Below are positions 10,201-18,730 of a DNA stretch of 64,000 bases, in pieces. The translations under genes and the position numbers were made by a program. The number at the start of each line of letters is the position of its first letter. Position 1 is the first letter of the stretch. The notes under the pieces were generated by a model. That model was not told where the DNA came from and ran no database searches. It saw only the letters and a program-made list of their open reading frames with translations. The stretch comes from Bifidobacterium bohemicum DSM 22767. Lineage in GTDB: Bacteria; Actinomycetota; Actinomycetes; Actinomycetales; Bifidobacteriaceae. The stretch spans positions 372,001 to 436,000 of the forward strand of contig NZ_JGYP01000001.1 of the NCBI RefSeq assembly GCF_000741525.1. The letters run 5' to 3'.

Positions 10201-10247
10201 AACCAGCGTCGGACGACAGGCATGAATCCTGTCGTCCGACGCTGGTT
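10201..10247. terminator. Perfect 20-bp hairpin after the GntR gene
   Basis: The arms 10201-10220 and 10228-10247 are exact reverse complements (20 of 20) around the 7-base loop CATGAAT. The hairpin starts 4 bases after the regulator stop. It lacks a T-run, so it is either a terminator not needing one or an mRNA-stabilising stem. The following 10248-10528 shows no gene. Confidence 0.75.
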
Positions 10248-10528
10248 TCATGGCAGATAATCCAAGCGACAAAGACGGTCTTGTGCTTTTTGCACTTGAC
10301 ACCCCCGGCCAGCACCGACTGCCTGGAGGCAGCCACAATAGAGAGACGACCTTCAGACGCCGGTGCATGAACCGTTGTCGGCGCCTAATCTGTCATAAGG
10401 TGCACCCCCCACCCAACCACTTAAGCCGAAGCCGAGATGCCAATCCCACACCTGCTAATCCAGTTGTAAGAAGACCTCAACTCCTCAGATCGGCTCTTCT
10501 AATCGGGAGAAGGATAACGGCGCGTTGC

Positions 10529-11863
10529 TCACACGAACAGCGAAAGGGCTAGCACCGAAAGCAGGCCGACGACCGAAATCACGGCCGTGACGACGGTCCA
10601 CGACGAAAGCGTGTCTTTCAGGGAAAGCCCGAAATACTCCTTGATCATCCAGAAGCCCGCGTCATTGACATGGTCGCAGAACACAGAACCTGCACCGACC
10701 GCCAATACCATCAGGGCTGGATTGGCACCAGTGGAAGCCAGCAGAGGCAATACGAGGCCGGCCCCGGTCAACGACGCGACGGTCGACGAGCCGACGCATA
10801 CACGCAGGATGGCGGTGATAAGCCAGGCCGCAATCAGCGGCGGCATGGAAATGTTGGTGAACATATGAGATACATAATCGGAGACACCGCCATCCACGAG
10901 CACCTGCTTAAAGGCTCCGCCACCACCGATAATCAGGAGCATCATGGCGATCTGCTTGACAGACTGCTCCATTGAGCCGGTGATGTCCCGCATGTTCTTC
11001 TTCTGACGGAAGCCCATCGACCAGACCGCAAAAAGCATGGCCAGAAGCATGGCTATATCAGGCGCACCGATGAACTGGATCGCGTCATTAACCAAGTTCT
11101 TCTTGGGCAAGACGAACGAGCAAATGGTCGCCACCGCGATCAACAGCACGGGCATGAGAGAAGTAAGTACGGAGATGCCGAAACCTGGTGTATCTTCGGT
11201 CTTGAACTCCTTGTACTCGCCAAGCACCGAAATGGAGATGTCTTTGCGGTAGAGACCAGGACGCAGCTTGTGCAACAGGTGATTGAACAAAGGACCTGAG
11301 ATGATGACAGTGGGAATCGAAACGATGATGCCGTAGATCATGACCTGACCCATGTCGGCGCCGAGCGTTCCGGTGATCGCCGTGGGCGCGGGATGCGGTG
11401 GCAGAAAGGCATGCGCCACATTCAGAGTGACGGCTGCCGAAAGGCCAAGCTGCATGAACGGCATGTCAATCTCGCGGGCAATGACGAAAATAATCGGCAG
11501 CAGAACGACAAGACCCACTTCAAAGAACAACGCGATACCGACGATGAAGGAGGCAAGCACCACCGCGATCTGGATGTGCCTTCGACCGAACTTGTTGATA
11601 AGGGTCATCGCGATCCGGTGTCCGCCGCCGGAATCGGATACAAGTTTACCGAGCATCGACCCGAACCCGAAGATGATGGCCAGGTGCCCCAACTGGCTTC
11701 CTATGCCGTTTTCGATGGTCTGCGGAATCTTCGCAGGCGGGATCTGCAGAACCAATGCGGCCAGTATCGAAGTGACCACCAAGGAAACGAATGTATTCAG
11801 CTTGCATTTTGCGATTAGGAAAATAAGCACTGCGACAGCGCAGGCCACGATTATTAATGGCAT
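10529..11863 (-). CDS. gntP: Gluconate:H+ symporter, GntP family
   Basis: The 444-residue membrane protein has about 12-14 hydrophobic helices. IIFGFGSMLGKLVSDSGGG near residue 65 and LNVAHAFLPPHPAPTAITG near residue 150 are characteristic GntP segments, and the end has CDHVNDAGFWMIKEYFGLSL. It would import gluconate or a related sugar acid. The ATG at 11863 has TAGGA four bases upstream. It is the last gene of a leftward unit (gntK, SDR dehydrogenase, gntP) with about 90 bases between genes. Confidence 0.94.
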   Translation of the reverse strand: MPLIIVACAVAVLIFLIAKCKLNTFVSLVVTSILAALVLQIPPAKIPQTIENGIGSQLGHLAIIFGFGSMLGKLVSDSGGGHRIAMTLINKFGRRHIQIAVVLASFIVGIALFFEVGLVVLLPIIFVIAREIDMPFMQLGLSAAVTLNVAHAFLPPHPAPTAITGTLGADMGQVMIYGIIVSIPTVIISGPLFNHLLHKLRPGLYRKDISISVLGEYKEFKTEDTPGFGISVLTSLMPVLLIAVATICSFVLPKKNLVNDAIQFIGAPDIAMLLAMLFAVWSMGFRQKKNMRDITGSMEQSVKQIAMMLLIIGGGGAFKQVLVDGGVSDYVSHMFTNISMPPLIAAWLITAILRVCVGSSTVASLTGAGLVLPLLASTGANPALMVLAVGAGSVFCDHVNDAGFWMIKEYFGLSLKDTLSSWTVVTAVISVVGLLSVLALSLFV

Positions 11864-11953
11864 GATTCCTACTTACTCTTCATTGATTATTGTTTTTTCG
11901 TGCGCCGTTGACGCGGGGGACAAACATCTCCATGCCGGCTTCGGCACATATGG

Positions 11954-12724
11954 TCAGCGAAGCAGATAGCCTCCGTCGACCGGCAACATCACTCCCGTGA
12001 CGTAGTTCGAGGCGGCGGAACACAAAAAGACCATGGCCCCCATAAGCTCACTCGGCTCACCCCAATGGCCTGCGGGAATATGGTCGTGAATCTCCACGCT
12101 GCGGACAGGGTCGTTCTGCAATGCCTCGGTCATCGGCGTGTTGATATAGCCGGGAGCCAGACCATTGACCTGGACATTGTATGGCGCAAGCGCGTCGGCA
12201 TAGGCTTTGGTCAGCCCGACCACACCGTGCTTGCTCGCTGCGTACGGAAAGATACGCTTGCCGGCGCGATAGGACTGCATCGAGCCGATGTTGACGATCT
12301 TGCCGCTCCTCTGCTTCATCATCACCTTCGCGACCTCGTGCGACAGATAGTAAAGCGCATTGAGGTTTACGTCAATGACTTTTCGCCAGTCCTCATCAGG
12401 GAAATCGGCAAGATCATGACGCAGCTGGATCCCGGCGTTGTTGATGAGCGCATCAATGCGTCCGAACTCGTCAATTGCCTTATCGACCACGCGCTTGGCG
12501 GCGCCGTCCTCAGTGACGTCCTGACGGATGAAGACCACCCTACGGCCGTTTCCCTCGACGATCGACCTGGTCTCATCCCAACCATTCTCCGTGGCACTGA
12601 CCACACAGACATCCGCTCCGACCGCACTGACGGCCTGGGTATAGTACTTTCCCAGACCGCTCGCCCCACCGGTGATAAGCACCACCTTGTCAGTCAGCTC
12701 AAAATCATGTATGGAAAAACTCAC
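11954..12724 (-). CDS. SDR-family oxidoreductase, gluconate 5-dehydrogenase/KduD-like
   Basis: A classical 256-residue short-chain dehydrogenase. The nucleotide-binding motif is VLITGGASGLGKYY, the NNAG motif is LINNAGIQLRHDL, and the catalytic set is Ser in NIGSMQSYRAG with YAASKHG. The C-terminus GVMLPVDGGYLLR is standard. Between gluconokinase and gluconate permease, the likely reaction is interconversion of gluconate with a keto-gluconate (Gno/IdnO type), feeding other sugar acids into the gluconate route. KduD (2-deoxygluconate 3-dehydrogenase) is an alternative. The start is GTG at 12724, with GGAGGGAGGG upstream. Confidence 0.88.
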   Translation of the reverse strand: MSFSIHDFELTDKVVLITGGASGLGKYYTQAVSAVGADVCVVSATENGWDETRSIVEGNGRRVVFIRQDVTEDGAAKRVVDKAIDEFGRIDALINNAGIQLRHDLADFPDEDWRKVIDVNLNALYYLSHEVAKVMMKQRSGKIVNIGSMQSYRAGKRIFPYAASKHGVVGLTKAYADALAPYNVQVNGLAPGYINTPMTEALQNDPVRSVEIHDHIPAGHWGEPSELMGAMVFLCSAASNYVTGVMLPVDGGYLLR

Positions 12725-12815
12725 GTTGTCCCTCCCTCCAGACTGGGTTCGCCTTTTAATCTCAACTCCCTACGGGAGCAGGCGATCCACTGCCCCTCCA
12801 ACGGGGTTTCGCCGG

Positions 12816-13334
12816 TCACTTCCCTTGTTCGGCGCAATACTGCTTAATGCCCGCCAGAACACGTCGTTCAACTTCTTCAGGCGAGCCGTTTACGGAGACT
12901 TCGACCCCCGTTTCCCCGTCCTGCAACGGCTCCAGATCAGCGAACTGGCTAGGCAACAGTGACGACGGCATGTAGTGCCCTTTACGTTTGGCCAGACGCT
13001 CGCCGATCAGTTCCTGGGAACCGGAAAGATGAACGAAAAACACATTAATCTGTTTGCGGAGCACATCACGATAGGACTTCTTCAGCGCCGAGCATGAAAC
13101 GACCGTCGACTCGCCTTTGGCGTCGTGGTCGGCCATCCACGTGTTGATGGATGCCAACCAAGGCCATCGGTCCTCATCGGTGAGAGGTATGCCGTGACTC
13201 ATCTTGTCGACATTGGCCTGTGAATGAAAATCGTCCCCCTCAGCCATAACATAACCCAGCTGGTCACGCACCGCTTCGGCGACTGTGGTCTTTCCGCAAC
13301 CGGCAACGCCCATAATCACGACATGAAAACTCAT
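12816..13334 (-). CDS. gntK: Gluconokinase
   Basis: The 172-residue kinase has the P-loop GVAGCGKTT at residues 9-17. AEGDDFHSQANVDKMSHGIP and LTDEDRWPWL are gluconokinase signatures; FVHLSGSQELIGERLAKRKG and MPSSLLPSQFADLEPL form the lid and C-terminal part. It phosphorylates gluconate to 6-phosphogluconate, the substrate of the dehydrogenase at 8304-9179. The ATG at 13334 was chosen over one 11 codons upstream because CAGGAGAA lies 8 bases before it. First gene of the leftward gluconate unit, directly downstream of a strong promoter. Confidence 0.95.
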   Translation of the reverse strand: MSFHVVIMGVAGCGKTTVAEAVRDQLGYVMAEGDDFHSQANVDKMSHGIPLTDEDRWPWLASINTWMADHDAKGESTVVSCSALKKSYRDVLRKQINVFFVHLSGSQELIGERLAKRKGHYMPSSLLPSQFADLEPLQDGETGVEVSVNGSPEEVERRVLAGIKQYCAEQGK

Positions 13335-13378
13335 GATGAACTTCTCCTGCGTCCTTGCATCGAACACTGACGATGGAC

Positions 13379-13407
13379 ACTATAACCGTTCTCAGTGGTC
13401 ATGTCAA
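13379..13407 (-). promoter_or_regulatory. Near-consensus promoter of the gntK unit
   Basis: On the minus strand, TTGACA (13407-13402), exactly 17 bases, then TATAGT (13384-13379) form a near-perfect sigma-70-type promoter. The -10 box is 44 bases upstream of the gntK start. Such a strong promoter probably needs a repressor; the adjacent GntR protein is the obvious candidate. Confidence 0.85.
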
Positions 13408-13696
13408 AAGAATGACTAAATTACGCAAAGAGCATACTTTTTTGTCTCGATATGAATCCCCGCATCCGGTGCCGTAATCCGACGGAACAGCCGAACTCCG
13501 GAAACTACGATGCCGTCTGCCTGGACGCGTGACGTACTCCCGTCGTGACGAGGAAAGAAAAGACATGTTCGATTGGACCCCGCCACTCTGTGGCAGATGG
13601 GTGACTGGAACCAAAACCGAAAACCATGCCGCGCCGCTCCCGCCGGTTTGAGAACCGAACAGAAGCGACCCGGCATGACGCATGCTCAACGTCCCC

Positions 13697-14980
13697 TCAG
13701 TCGTCCTCGCCCTTGGGGATGGCTCCGGTCAGGTGGCCGATGGCCTTCAGACCGTGATAGACGACCAGGACGACCACGGTGCCGATGGCAATGCCGTTGA
13801 ACTTGACCCCGGCCACAGCGAAACCGAAGTCCGCAATACCGATGATCATGGTGACGGCGGCCGTCATGTTGTTGAGCGGACGATCGAAATTGACATGGTT
13901 GTCTACCCAGATACGCACACCCATCATGCCGATCATGCCATAGAGCAGGGTCGTGACGCCGCCGAGCACGCCGGCGGGAATGGTGTTGATGACAGCCCCG
14001 AATTTCGGACATAGGCTCAAGATCAGAGCGAACGCGGCGGCACACCAATATGCGGCCGTGGAATAGACGCGGGTCGCGGCCATCACCCCGATGTTCTCAC
14101 CATAAGTGGTGGTGCCCGAACCGCCGCCGAAACCGGCGATCGTGGTGCCCAGACCGTCGGCGAACAAAGCCGTGCCGATCTGGTCGTCATAATCACGGCC
14201 GGTCATCTGCGCCACGGACTTGACGTGACCGACGTTTTCGGCGATCAGAACCATGACGACAGGGATGAACATAGGTAGTACGGATAAGTCAGCCACCGGC
14301 AGGTGAAACTTAGGAAAACCAATCCAACCGGCGTCAGCGACGGCCTTGAAATCGACCTGACCACGGAGGCACGCGTAGGCATAACCGACCAGTACGCCAA
14401 GCAGGATATTGAGACGGCCGGCCAGCCCCTTGAACAGCACGGTGACAAGCAGCACGGCGACAAGCGTCACCGCCGCAGTGTCTGGTGCCTGCTTGAAATT
14501 GTTCCACACCGAGGGCGCAAGGTTGAACCCGATGATGGCCACGATGGCACCGTTGACCACCGGCGGCATGATGATGTCGATCCATTTGGCTCCGGCAAAA
14601 TGCACCAGAAGGCCGATTAGCGCAAGCAGCAAACCCGTGCACATGATGCCGAAGCTCGCCACCGCGATGCCTTTGCCGGCGCTTGCCACAGCCATGATCG
14701 GGGCTATAAAACCAAACGAGCTACCCAAATAACTGGGTAGCTCGTTTTTGTTGATCAACAGGAACAATGCCGTCGACATTGCCGTGAAGAACAATGTCGT
14801 CGAGGGGTCGAAATGGGTCAGTATCGGCACGAGGAACGTCGCGCCGAACATGGCGACCACGTGCTGAGCGCCGATGCCGGCAGTACGCCCCCACGTCAGA
14901 CACTCGTCGGGAGCCACCACATCGTCAGGCTTCAACGTCTTGCCATCGCCGTGAATCTTCCATGTGAACATATTGCCCAT
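13697..14980 (-). CDS. uraA: Uracil/xanthine permease, NCS2 family (UraA-like)
   Basis: The 427-residue membrane protein has the NCS2 motif GIGAQHVVAMFGATFLVPIL at the first helix. FADGLGTTIAGFGGGSGTT is the conserved segment with residues for nucleobase binding, and TTYGENIGVMAATRV is typical of UraA/PyrP uracil transporters. It would take up uracil or xanthine with protons. The ATG at 14980 is preceded by GAGG within GGAGGGAAGAGGAACG. The frame opens 43 codons earlier, but that extension is not family-like. A weak hairpin (CGGTT/AACCG at 13644-13657) lies downstream; 13408-13643 holds no recognisable gene. Confidence 0.92.
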   Translation of the reverse strand: MGNMFTWKIHGDGKTLKPDDVVAPDECLTWGRTAGIGAQHVVAMFGATFLVPILTHFDPSTTLFFTAMSTALFLLINKNELPSYLGSSFGFIAPIMAVASAGKGIAVASFGIMCTGLLLALIGLLVHFAGAKWIDIIMPPVVNGAIVAIIGFNLAPSVWNNFKQAPDTAAVTLVAVLLVTVLFKGLAGRLNILLGVLVGYAYACLRGQVDFKAVADAGWIGFPKFHLPVADLSVLPMFIPVVMVLIAENVGHVKSVAQMTGRDYDDQIGTALFADGLGTTIAGFGGGSGTTTYGENIGVMAATRVYSTAAYWCAAAFALILSLCPKFGAVINTIPAGVLGGVTTLLYGMIGMMGVRIWVDNHVNFDRPLNNMTAAVTMIIGIADFGFAVAGVKFNGIAIGTVVVLVVYHGLKAIGHLTGAIPKGEDD

Positions 14981-15035
14981 CGTTCCTCTTCCCTCCAGGC
15001 ATAGTACTACCGCAAAAACGGAAATACCGGATTTA

Positions 15036-15048
15036 TCACGCGGCGTGA
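15036..15048. promoter_or_regulatory. Perfect palindrome in the permease leader
   Basis: TCACGCGGCGTGA (6+1+6) lies 56 bases upstream of the uraA start within an otherwise gene-free 14981-15316. On the minus strand TATACT occurs some 25 bases further upstream as a possible -10 box, which would put the palindrome just downstream of the transcription start, a typical repressor position. The binding protein is unknown. Confidence 0.45.
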
Positions 15049-15316
15049 TTCCGTCGCGCATCGCAGACAAGTATAGTGCAACGGCGGACAAAAGAGACGA
15101 CACACACATACGGTCAGATACCCGACTGATTCACGCACAAAACAACAATCTGTCTGATATCCGCTCGGTTGCGATCCGGTCATGCATTTGCTTGAACCTG
15201 ACCGTGAAAGGAAAAATGAAACAGAACCGATAGCAGTGCGAGCATTTGTCGTCTCAGTTTCGCCCTACGCCACCGAAAGACATCCAGTGCCGACCATTCG
15301 TGTGAGCGCCGCTCGA

Positions 15317-16123
15317 TTACAGATGCGGATCGACCGTTTGCACCACATCCACCAAATCACCATTCGACAGAATCGGCCGCTGAAATTCACGCCAGGCAGA
15401 AACCTCGACCTGCCAACGACCGGTGTCGGCATTGAGCACGGGTCGCGCGGTCTGTTCCCATTGAATACGTTCCGAGGTGCGACCACTGACCGGATCGCGC
15501 CGAGAGTAGTGCAGGCACGTGCAGTTCGTGATCGACTCGGCCGCGGCACGACGCAGGAATTCCTCATCGGAGAGATCCTCAAGCGTGAGCATCATCGCGA
15601 GCATGAAATCACCGTGCGTCACGGCCACCACCGACTGCGCCTCCGCCCTACGATTCAACGCGGTCAGGAGGTTATGCACACGGTTCTCGGCGACATCCGC
15701 TATGGACTCACCCGCCGGAGGGCACCAATACAGCGGATCGGTTTTCTTGAACATCCAGTTGCGGGCATAGTTCGTTTTGAACTCGTCCTGCGTCACGGTG
15801 CTGATTTCGCCCCACGAACGTTCACGCAGCACGCGCGTCTCCTCCCAGCGAGCCTTGGGCAATGCCATCGTGGCGGCCGTCTCGCGTGTGCGTACGTAAG
15901 GCGAGACCATATATCGGTCAAACAGATGCTGCTGACTGACCAGCCAGCGACCGACGCAATATGCCTGCTTGCGGCCCTTGGCGGTAAGTCTCCACGAACG
16001 ATCGGGCACGGTGACATTGTCTTGCGTGAACAGGGAGTTGTCGCCGTGCTGCCCCGCGTTGACGATGACATTCGCCTCCGATTCGCCATGTCGTACCAGA
16101 TACAGGTCCATTGGCATGCCCAT
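15317..16123 (-). CDS. Histidine phosphatase (phosphoglycerate mutase-like) superfamily protein
   Basis: The 268-residue protein begins MGMPMDLYLVRHGESEANV, with the RHGE catalytic motif of the dPGM/histidine phosphatase superfamily. The second catalytic histidine lies in VVAVTHGDFMLAMML, and YVRTRETAATMA is the usual phosphate-pocket arginine segment. The length and middle part fit a general phosphatase rather than the glycolytic GpmA. The ATG at 16123 is preceded by GGGAGG six bases upstream, so the longer frame (from 16165) is not used. Substrate unknown. Confidence 0.88.
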   Translation of the reverse strand: MGMPMDLYLVRHGESEANVIVNAGQHGDNSLFTQDNVTVPDRSWRLTAKGRKQAYCVGRWLVSQQHLFDRYMVSPYVRTRETAATMALPKARWEETRVLRERSWGEISTVTQDEFKTNYARNWMFKKTDPLYWCPPAGESIADVAENRVHNLLTALNRRAEAQSVVAVTHGDFMLAMMLTLEDLSDEEFLRRAAAESITNCTCLHYSRRDPVSGRTSERIQWEQTARPVLNADTGRWQVEVSAWREFQRPILSNGDLVDVVQTVDPHL

Positions 16124-16340
16124 TGAAAACCTCCCAGAAATCGATTCCGTTCCATTATTGCACAACCCAGAACGTATCCTGCGCTCGACGCACGCGCAGG
16201 TCGCCGCAAGACAGTGTCGTAAAACCCGATCGCAGGTTCGCTTGGCTCAGTTTATTCGAAGCGATCCATCACAAACATTTTATTGTGGCCCGGTTTTCTT
16301 CGAGAACGACGACGACAGGCGTAGCGCGCTTACCACAGCG

Positions 16341-16390
16341 AAAAGCCTTGCCGAACCACCAGCTGCATGCTGGCGATGCGACAAGGCCTT
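16341..16390 (-). terminator. Probable terminator of the Hsp20 gene
   Basis: Downstream of hsp20 on the minus strand a long, mostly paired stem (arms starting at CCTTG and ending at CAAGG, apex CCAGC-ATGCA-GCTGG) is followed by CTTTTCGC. The palindrome GACAAGGCCTTGTC (16380-16393) overlaps its base. Confidence 0.6.
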
Positions 16391-16411
16391 GTCAATCGAC
16401 GATCGATTCGG

Positions 16412-16864
16412 TCAGTCTTCGATGGCGATTTGATGACGATTCTCAACCTTGGGCGCCGGCTGCACCTTGGCGACATCGATGTGCAACGTTCCGTCCTTGT
16501 AGGTGGCGCTGACATCGGAATCCTTCACGTCGTCCCCGACGTAGAAACTGCGCGAGCACGAACCGGCGTAACGCTCACGGCGCACCCAGCGGCCGCCCTC
16601 ATCCTTCTCGTCGCGGTGCTCATCACGCTTGGCGGAAACGGTCAGATAGCCGTCATGCAGTTCAAGGGCGATGTCGTCCTTGTTGAATCCAGGCATGTCG
16701 ATGGCCACGTCATAGCCCTTCTCACTCTCACGAACATCGGTCTTCATAAGGTTCGCGGCGACCGGGGCGCCCACATGGGACGCGGAATTGCGCCAGCCGG
16801 AGAAGAACGGGTCATCGAAGAAATCACTGAACGAATCATGCATCAAAGCCGGAAACATAGCCAT
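16412..16864 (-). CDS. Small heat shock protein, Hsp20/alpha-crystallin family
   Basis: The 150-residue protein has a short N-terminal arm (MAMFPALMHDSFSDFFDDPF) and an alpha-crystallin domain. The domain includes DVRESEKGYDVAIDMPGFNK, DDIALELHDGYLTVSAKR and RSFYVGDDVKDSDVSATYKD, then GTLHIDVAKV. It would bind unfolding proteins as an ATP-independent holdase. The ATG at 16864 was chosen because AAGGAG lies 7 bases upstream. Regulation is visible: an exact HAIR element sits about 165 bases upstream, pointing to control by the repressor HspR. Confidence 0.94.
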   Translation of the reverse strand: MAMFPALMHDSFSDFFDDPFFSGWRNSASHVGAPVAANLMKTDVRESEKGYDVAIDMPGFNKDDIALELHDGYLTVSAKRDEHRDEKDEGGRWVRRERYAGSCSRSFYVGDDVKDSDVSATYKDGTLHIDVAKVQPAPKVENRHQIAIED

Positions 16865-17012
16865 AATCAAACTCCTTACCATCAAGAAGGATTCGACGAA
16901 CCCACGCGGCATTGGCACCACGTCCGGCCGTGAATCCCTGAACCTTGCGGTTCCGTTCACTGCGTGTCACTTTGGTCAACCGATATTCCAACCCATGCTT
17001 CCCGTTTTTTAC

Positions 17013-17048
17013 CTTGAGTGAACAAAACTTGAGTGCACCTCACTCAAG
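17013..17048. promoter_or_regulatory. HAIR element (HspR operator) plus an extra half-site
   Basis: 17028-17048 reads CTTGAGT, seven bases, ACTCAAG, which is exactly the HAIR consensus bound by HspR in actinobacteria. A further CTTGAGT half-site lies at 17013-17019, 15 bases from the first. It is upstream of hsp20 (minus strand) and also 120 bases beyond the end of the neighbouring NTF2-like gene, so hsp20 is the likely target. Confidence 0.92.
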
Positions 17049-17168
17049 TTTTCAAAAACAACACGGAACCTGCAAATCAACCACCTTCATTGCATGGCTA
17101 AACCCGAAAGAGATCGCTGAACCATGAGACACGATCCCGACAGGAGCCGACCAGGATTCCTTGTGGCA

Positions 17169-17594
17169 TCATTGATTACGATACGGGTAATCCCGACGAT
17201 GCTCAGCCTTGAACTCGCGTACACGCTGAATTTTGTTCTGCCGGTTGAATTCGAACACCGAAACACCGTCGATGCAGCCCTTGCCCTCTTTCTCGTCCCG
17301 GCTGTTCAACGTCCAGAAAACCGTGATCGAAGGCTGACCTTCTCGACCACGCGCATGCGTGAAACCAGCGGCCGTCCAGTTGAGAACGACCCGATGTTCG
17401 AGCGTATCATCAATCCACAGATGTATTTGATTACGGTTCTCGTAAATATGACCGTTCCACTCCTCATACACGGAATCCGGCGCAAAAATGCCGTCCAGCC
17501 GGTCAAAATCACGCGTCACCCACATGTGGAAATACTCGCAAATGGCACGCTCACGCCGCCGTGCCCGCGGAATCGATAACGTCACTGTCGCCAT
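17169..17594 (-). CDS. SnoaL/NTF2-like domain protein
   Basis: The 141-residue single-domain protein has the pattern of NTF2-like folds: an N-terminal helix (AICEYFHMWVTRDFDRLDGI), FAPDSVYEEWNGHIYENR, and three strands ending in GVSVFEFNRQNKIQRVREFK. Many such proteins are small binding proteins or isomerases acting on unknown substrates; nothing here fixes the function. The start at 17594 has no strong ribosome binding site. It stands alone between the HAIR site and the DUF488 gene. Confidence 0.75.
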   Translation of the reverse strand: MATVTLSIPRARRRERAICEYFHMWVTRDFDRLDGIFAPDSVYEEWNGHIYENRNQIHLWIDDTLEHRVVLNWTAAGFTHARGREGQPSITVFWTLNSRDEKEGKGCIDGVSVFEFNRQNKIQRVREFKAEHRRDYPYRNQ

Positions 17595-17861
17595 AGTATC
17601 TATACTACGCCAAAAAATGACTTAAACACGTCGAAATAACGGATACAGGCACTTCAGGTAAATCCGCATCAAAGCGGACAGGATCCATCGCGGGGAACGC
17701 AGCCCACGCGCGCCACGGACCATGCGCAGACAAAACTCCACTAGCACCATTGAACGTCAACAGTACGGCAACACAGCCGCTGGAGACATTGACATCGGGA
17801 AGCGGTCAGACCGGACCCACGGTCGCGCGACGGAACCGATTGCAAGGCGAACGCAGCGATA

Positions 17862-18212
17862 TTATTGCCTTTCGAGATAATCCCGCAATACAACCGCTTG
17901 GTTGTGGTCCGGGTCCTTGGCGGCATACAGCAACGTAACGGTCGGATTGTCTTGGCAGATATGCAACAACGTGTCAACCGCCTCGCGATTGACGTCCAAT
18001 TCGGCACCATAGCGGCGCGAAAATTCATCGAATCTTGACGGATCATGACCAAACCACCTACGCAAGTCGGTACTGGGCCCAATTCCCTTGAGCCACAGGT
18101 CAAGCCGGGCCTTGTCCTTCGAAATGCCGCGCGGCCATAGCCGGTCGACCAAAACCCTGAATCCATCCCCATCGTCAGCCGGCTCATACACACGTTTCAA
18201 CATAATCCTCAT
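17862..18212 (-). CDS. DUF488 family protein (YeaO-like)
   Basis: A 116-residue protein with the signature VLVDRLWPRGISKDKARLDL near the start and LLYAAKDPDHNQAVVLRDYL at the end, as in the YeaO branch of DUF488. WFGHDPSRFDEFSRRYGAEL is the usual central segment. Function unknown. The ATG at 18212 is preferred over the one at 18245, which adds non-conserved residues, but no clear ribosome binding site decides it. It is a single gene; 17595-17861 upstream of SnoaL shows nothing recognisable. Confidence 0.85.
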   Translation of the reverse strand: MRIMLKRVYEPADDGDGFRVLVDRLWPRGISKDKARLDLWLKGIGPSTDLRRWFGHDPSRFDEFSRRYGAELDVNREAVDTLLHICQDNPTVTLLYAAKDPDHNQAVVLRDYLERQ

Positions 18213-18517
18213 GATGCAATCATCTCTCATATCATCACATGACACAACCGGAACCCAGCGGGTGCGACGAAAAACCTATCCGCCCGCCAACCACGTCTGG
18301 CGCACAGGCGAGCCCATGAGAGTGGTTGATACAAACTTACCCGTCCGCCAACAGGCACGATGGAACCCGTAATTTTCCGCGACCGACCACGTTGTACAAG
18401 ACGAGCGACGCATACGCAACCGGAACCGAACCAAAGACATACCACCTACGTAGCCTGTGCTGGAGGCACCGTACCAACAAGCAACGAATAGCGATCTATC
18501 AAATATATGCCAGCGGC
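18213..18517. other. Intergenic region without recognisable gene
   Basis: About 305 bases between two leftward genes. The open frames crossing it have no family motif. I see no convincing hairpin or promoter. Confidence 0.5.
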
Positions 18518-18709
18518 TTAGTTCATCAGAAAATCAAGCACGTTCATGCCAGCGGTCGTTTCAGATCGGTAGAGCTCGGTGTAACCGCAGTTGGTGCAAC
18601 TGATGGTGATGAACTTCTTGTTCTGTACATTGAACAGCTTAGCAAAATCGCCGCCGGTAGCCTGGAACTGGTCCGAAACATACCGCTGATTGCCGCATTT
18701 GGCACACAC
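18518..18709 (-). CDS. Small zinc-ribbon protein (DUF2082-like)
   Basis: The 63-residue protein has two CxxC pairs, CAKCGNQRY and ISCTNCGYTELY, flanking FAKLFNVQNKKF, and ends MNVLDFLMN. This matches the small DUF2082 nucleic-acid-binding zinc-ribbon family. The first available start is GTG at 18709. Oddity: directly upstream in frame are two ATG codons (18730-18725), CAG and a TGA (18721-18719), with AAAGG placed well for those ATGs. So the ancestral start was probably MMQ and the TGA is a nonsense codon, unless translation really restarts at the GTG. Confidence 0.75.
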   Translation of the reverse strand: MCAKCGNQRYVSDQFQATGGDFAKLFNVQNKKFITISCTNCGYTELYRSETTAGMNVLDFLMN

Positions 18710-18730
18710 GTACTGTTGTCACTGCATCAT

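Noticed and set aside
13399-13689. 96-residue frame after the nucleobase permease
   Set aside because: It overlaps the gntK promoter, has no motif, and its codon use looks like non-coding sequence.
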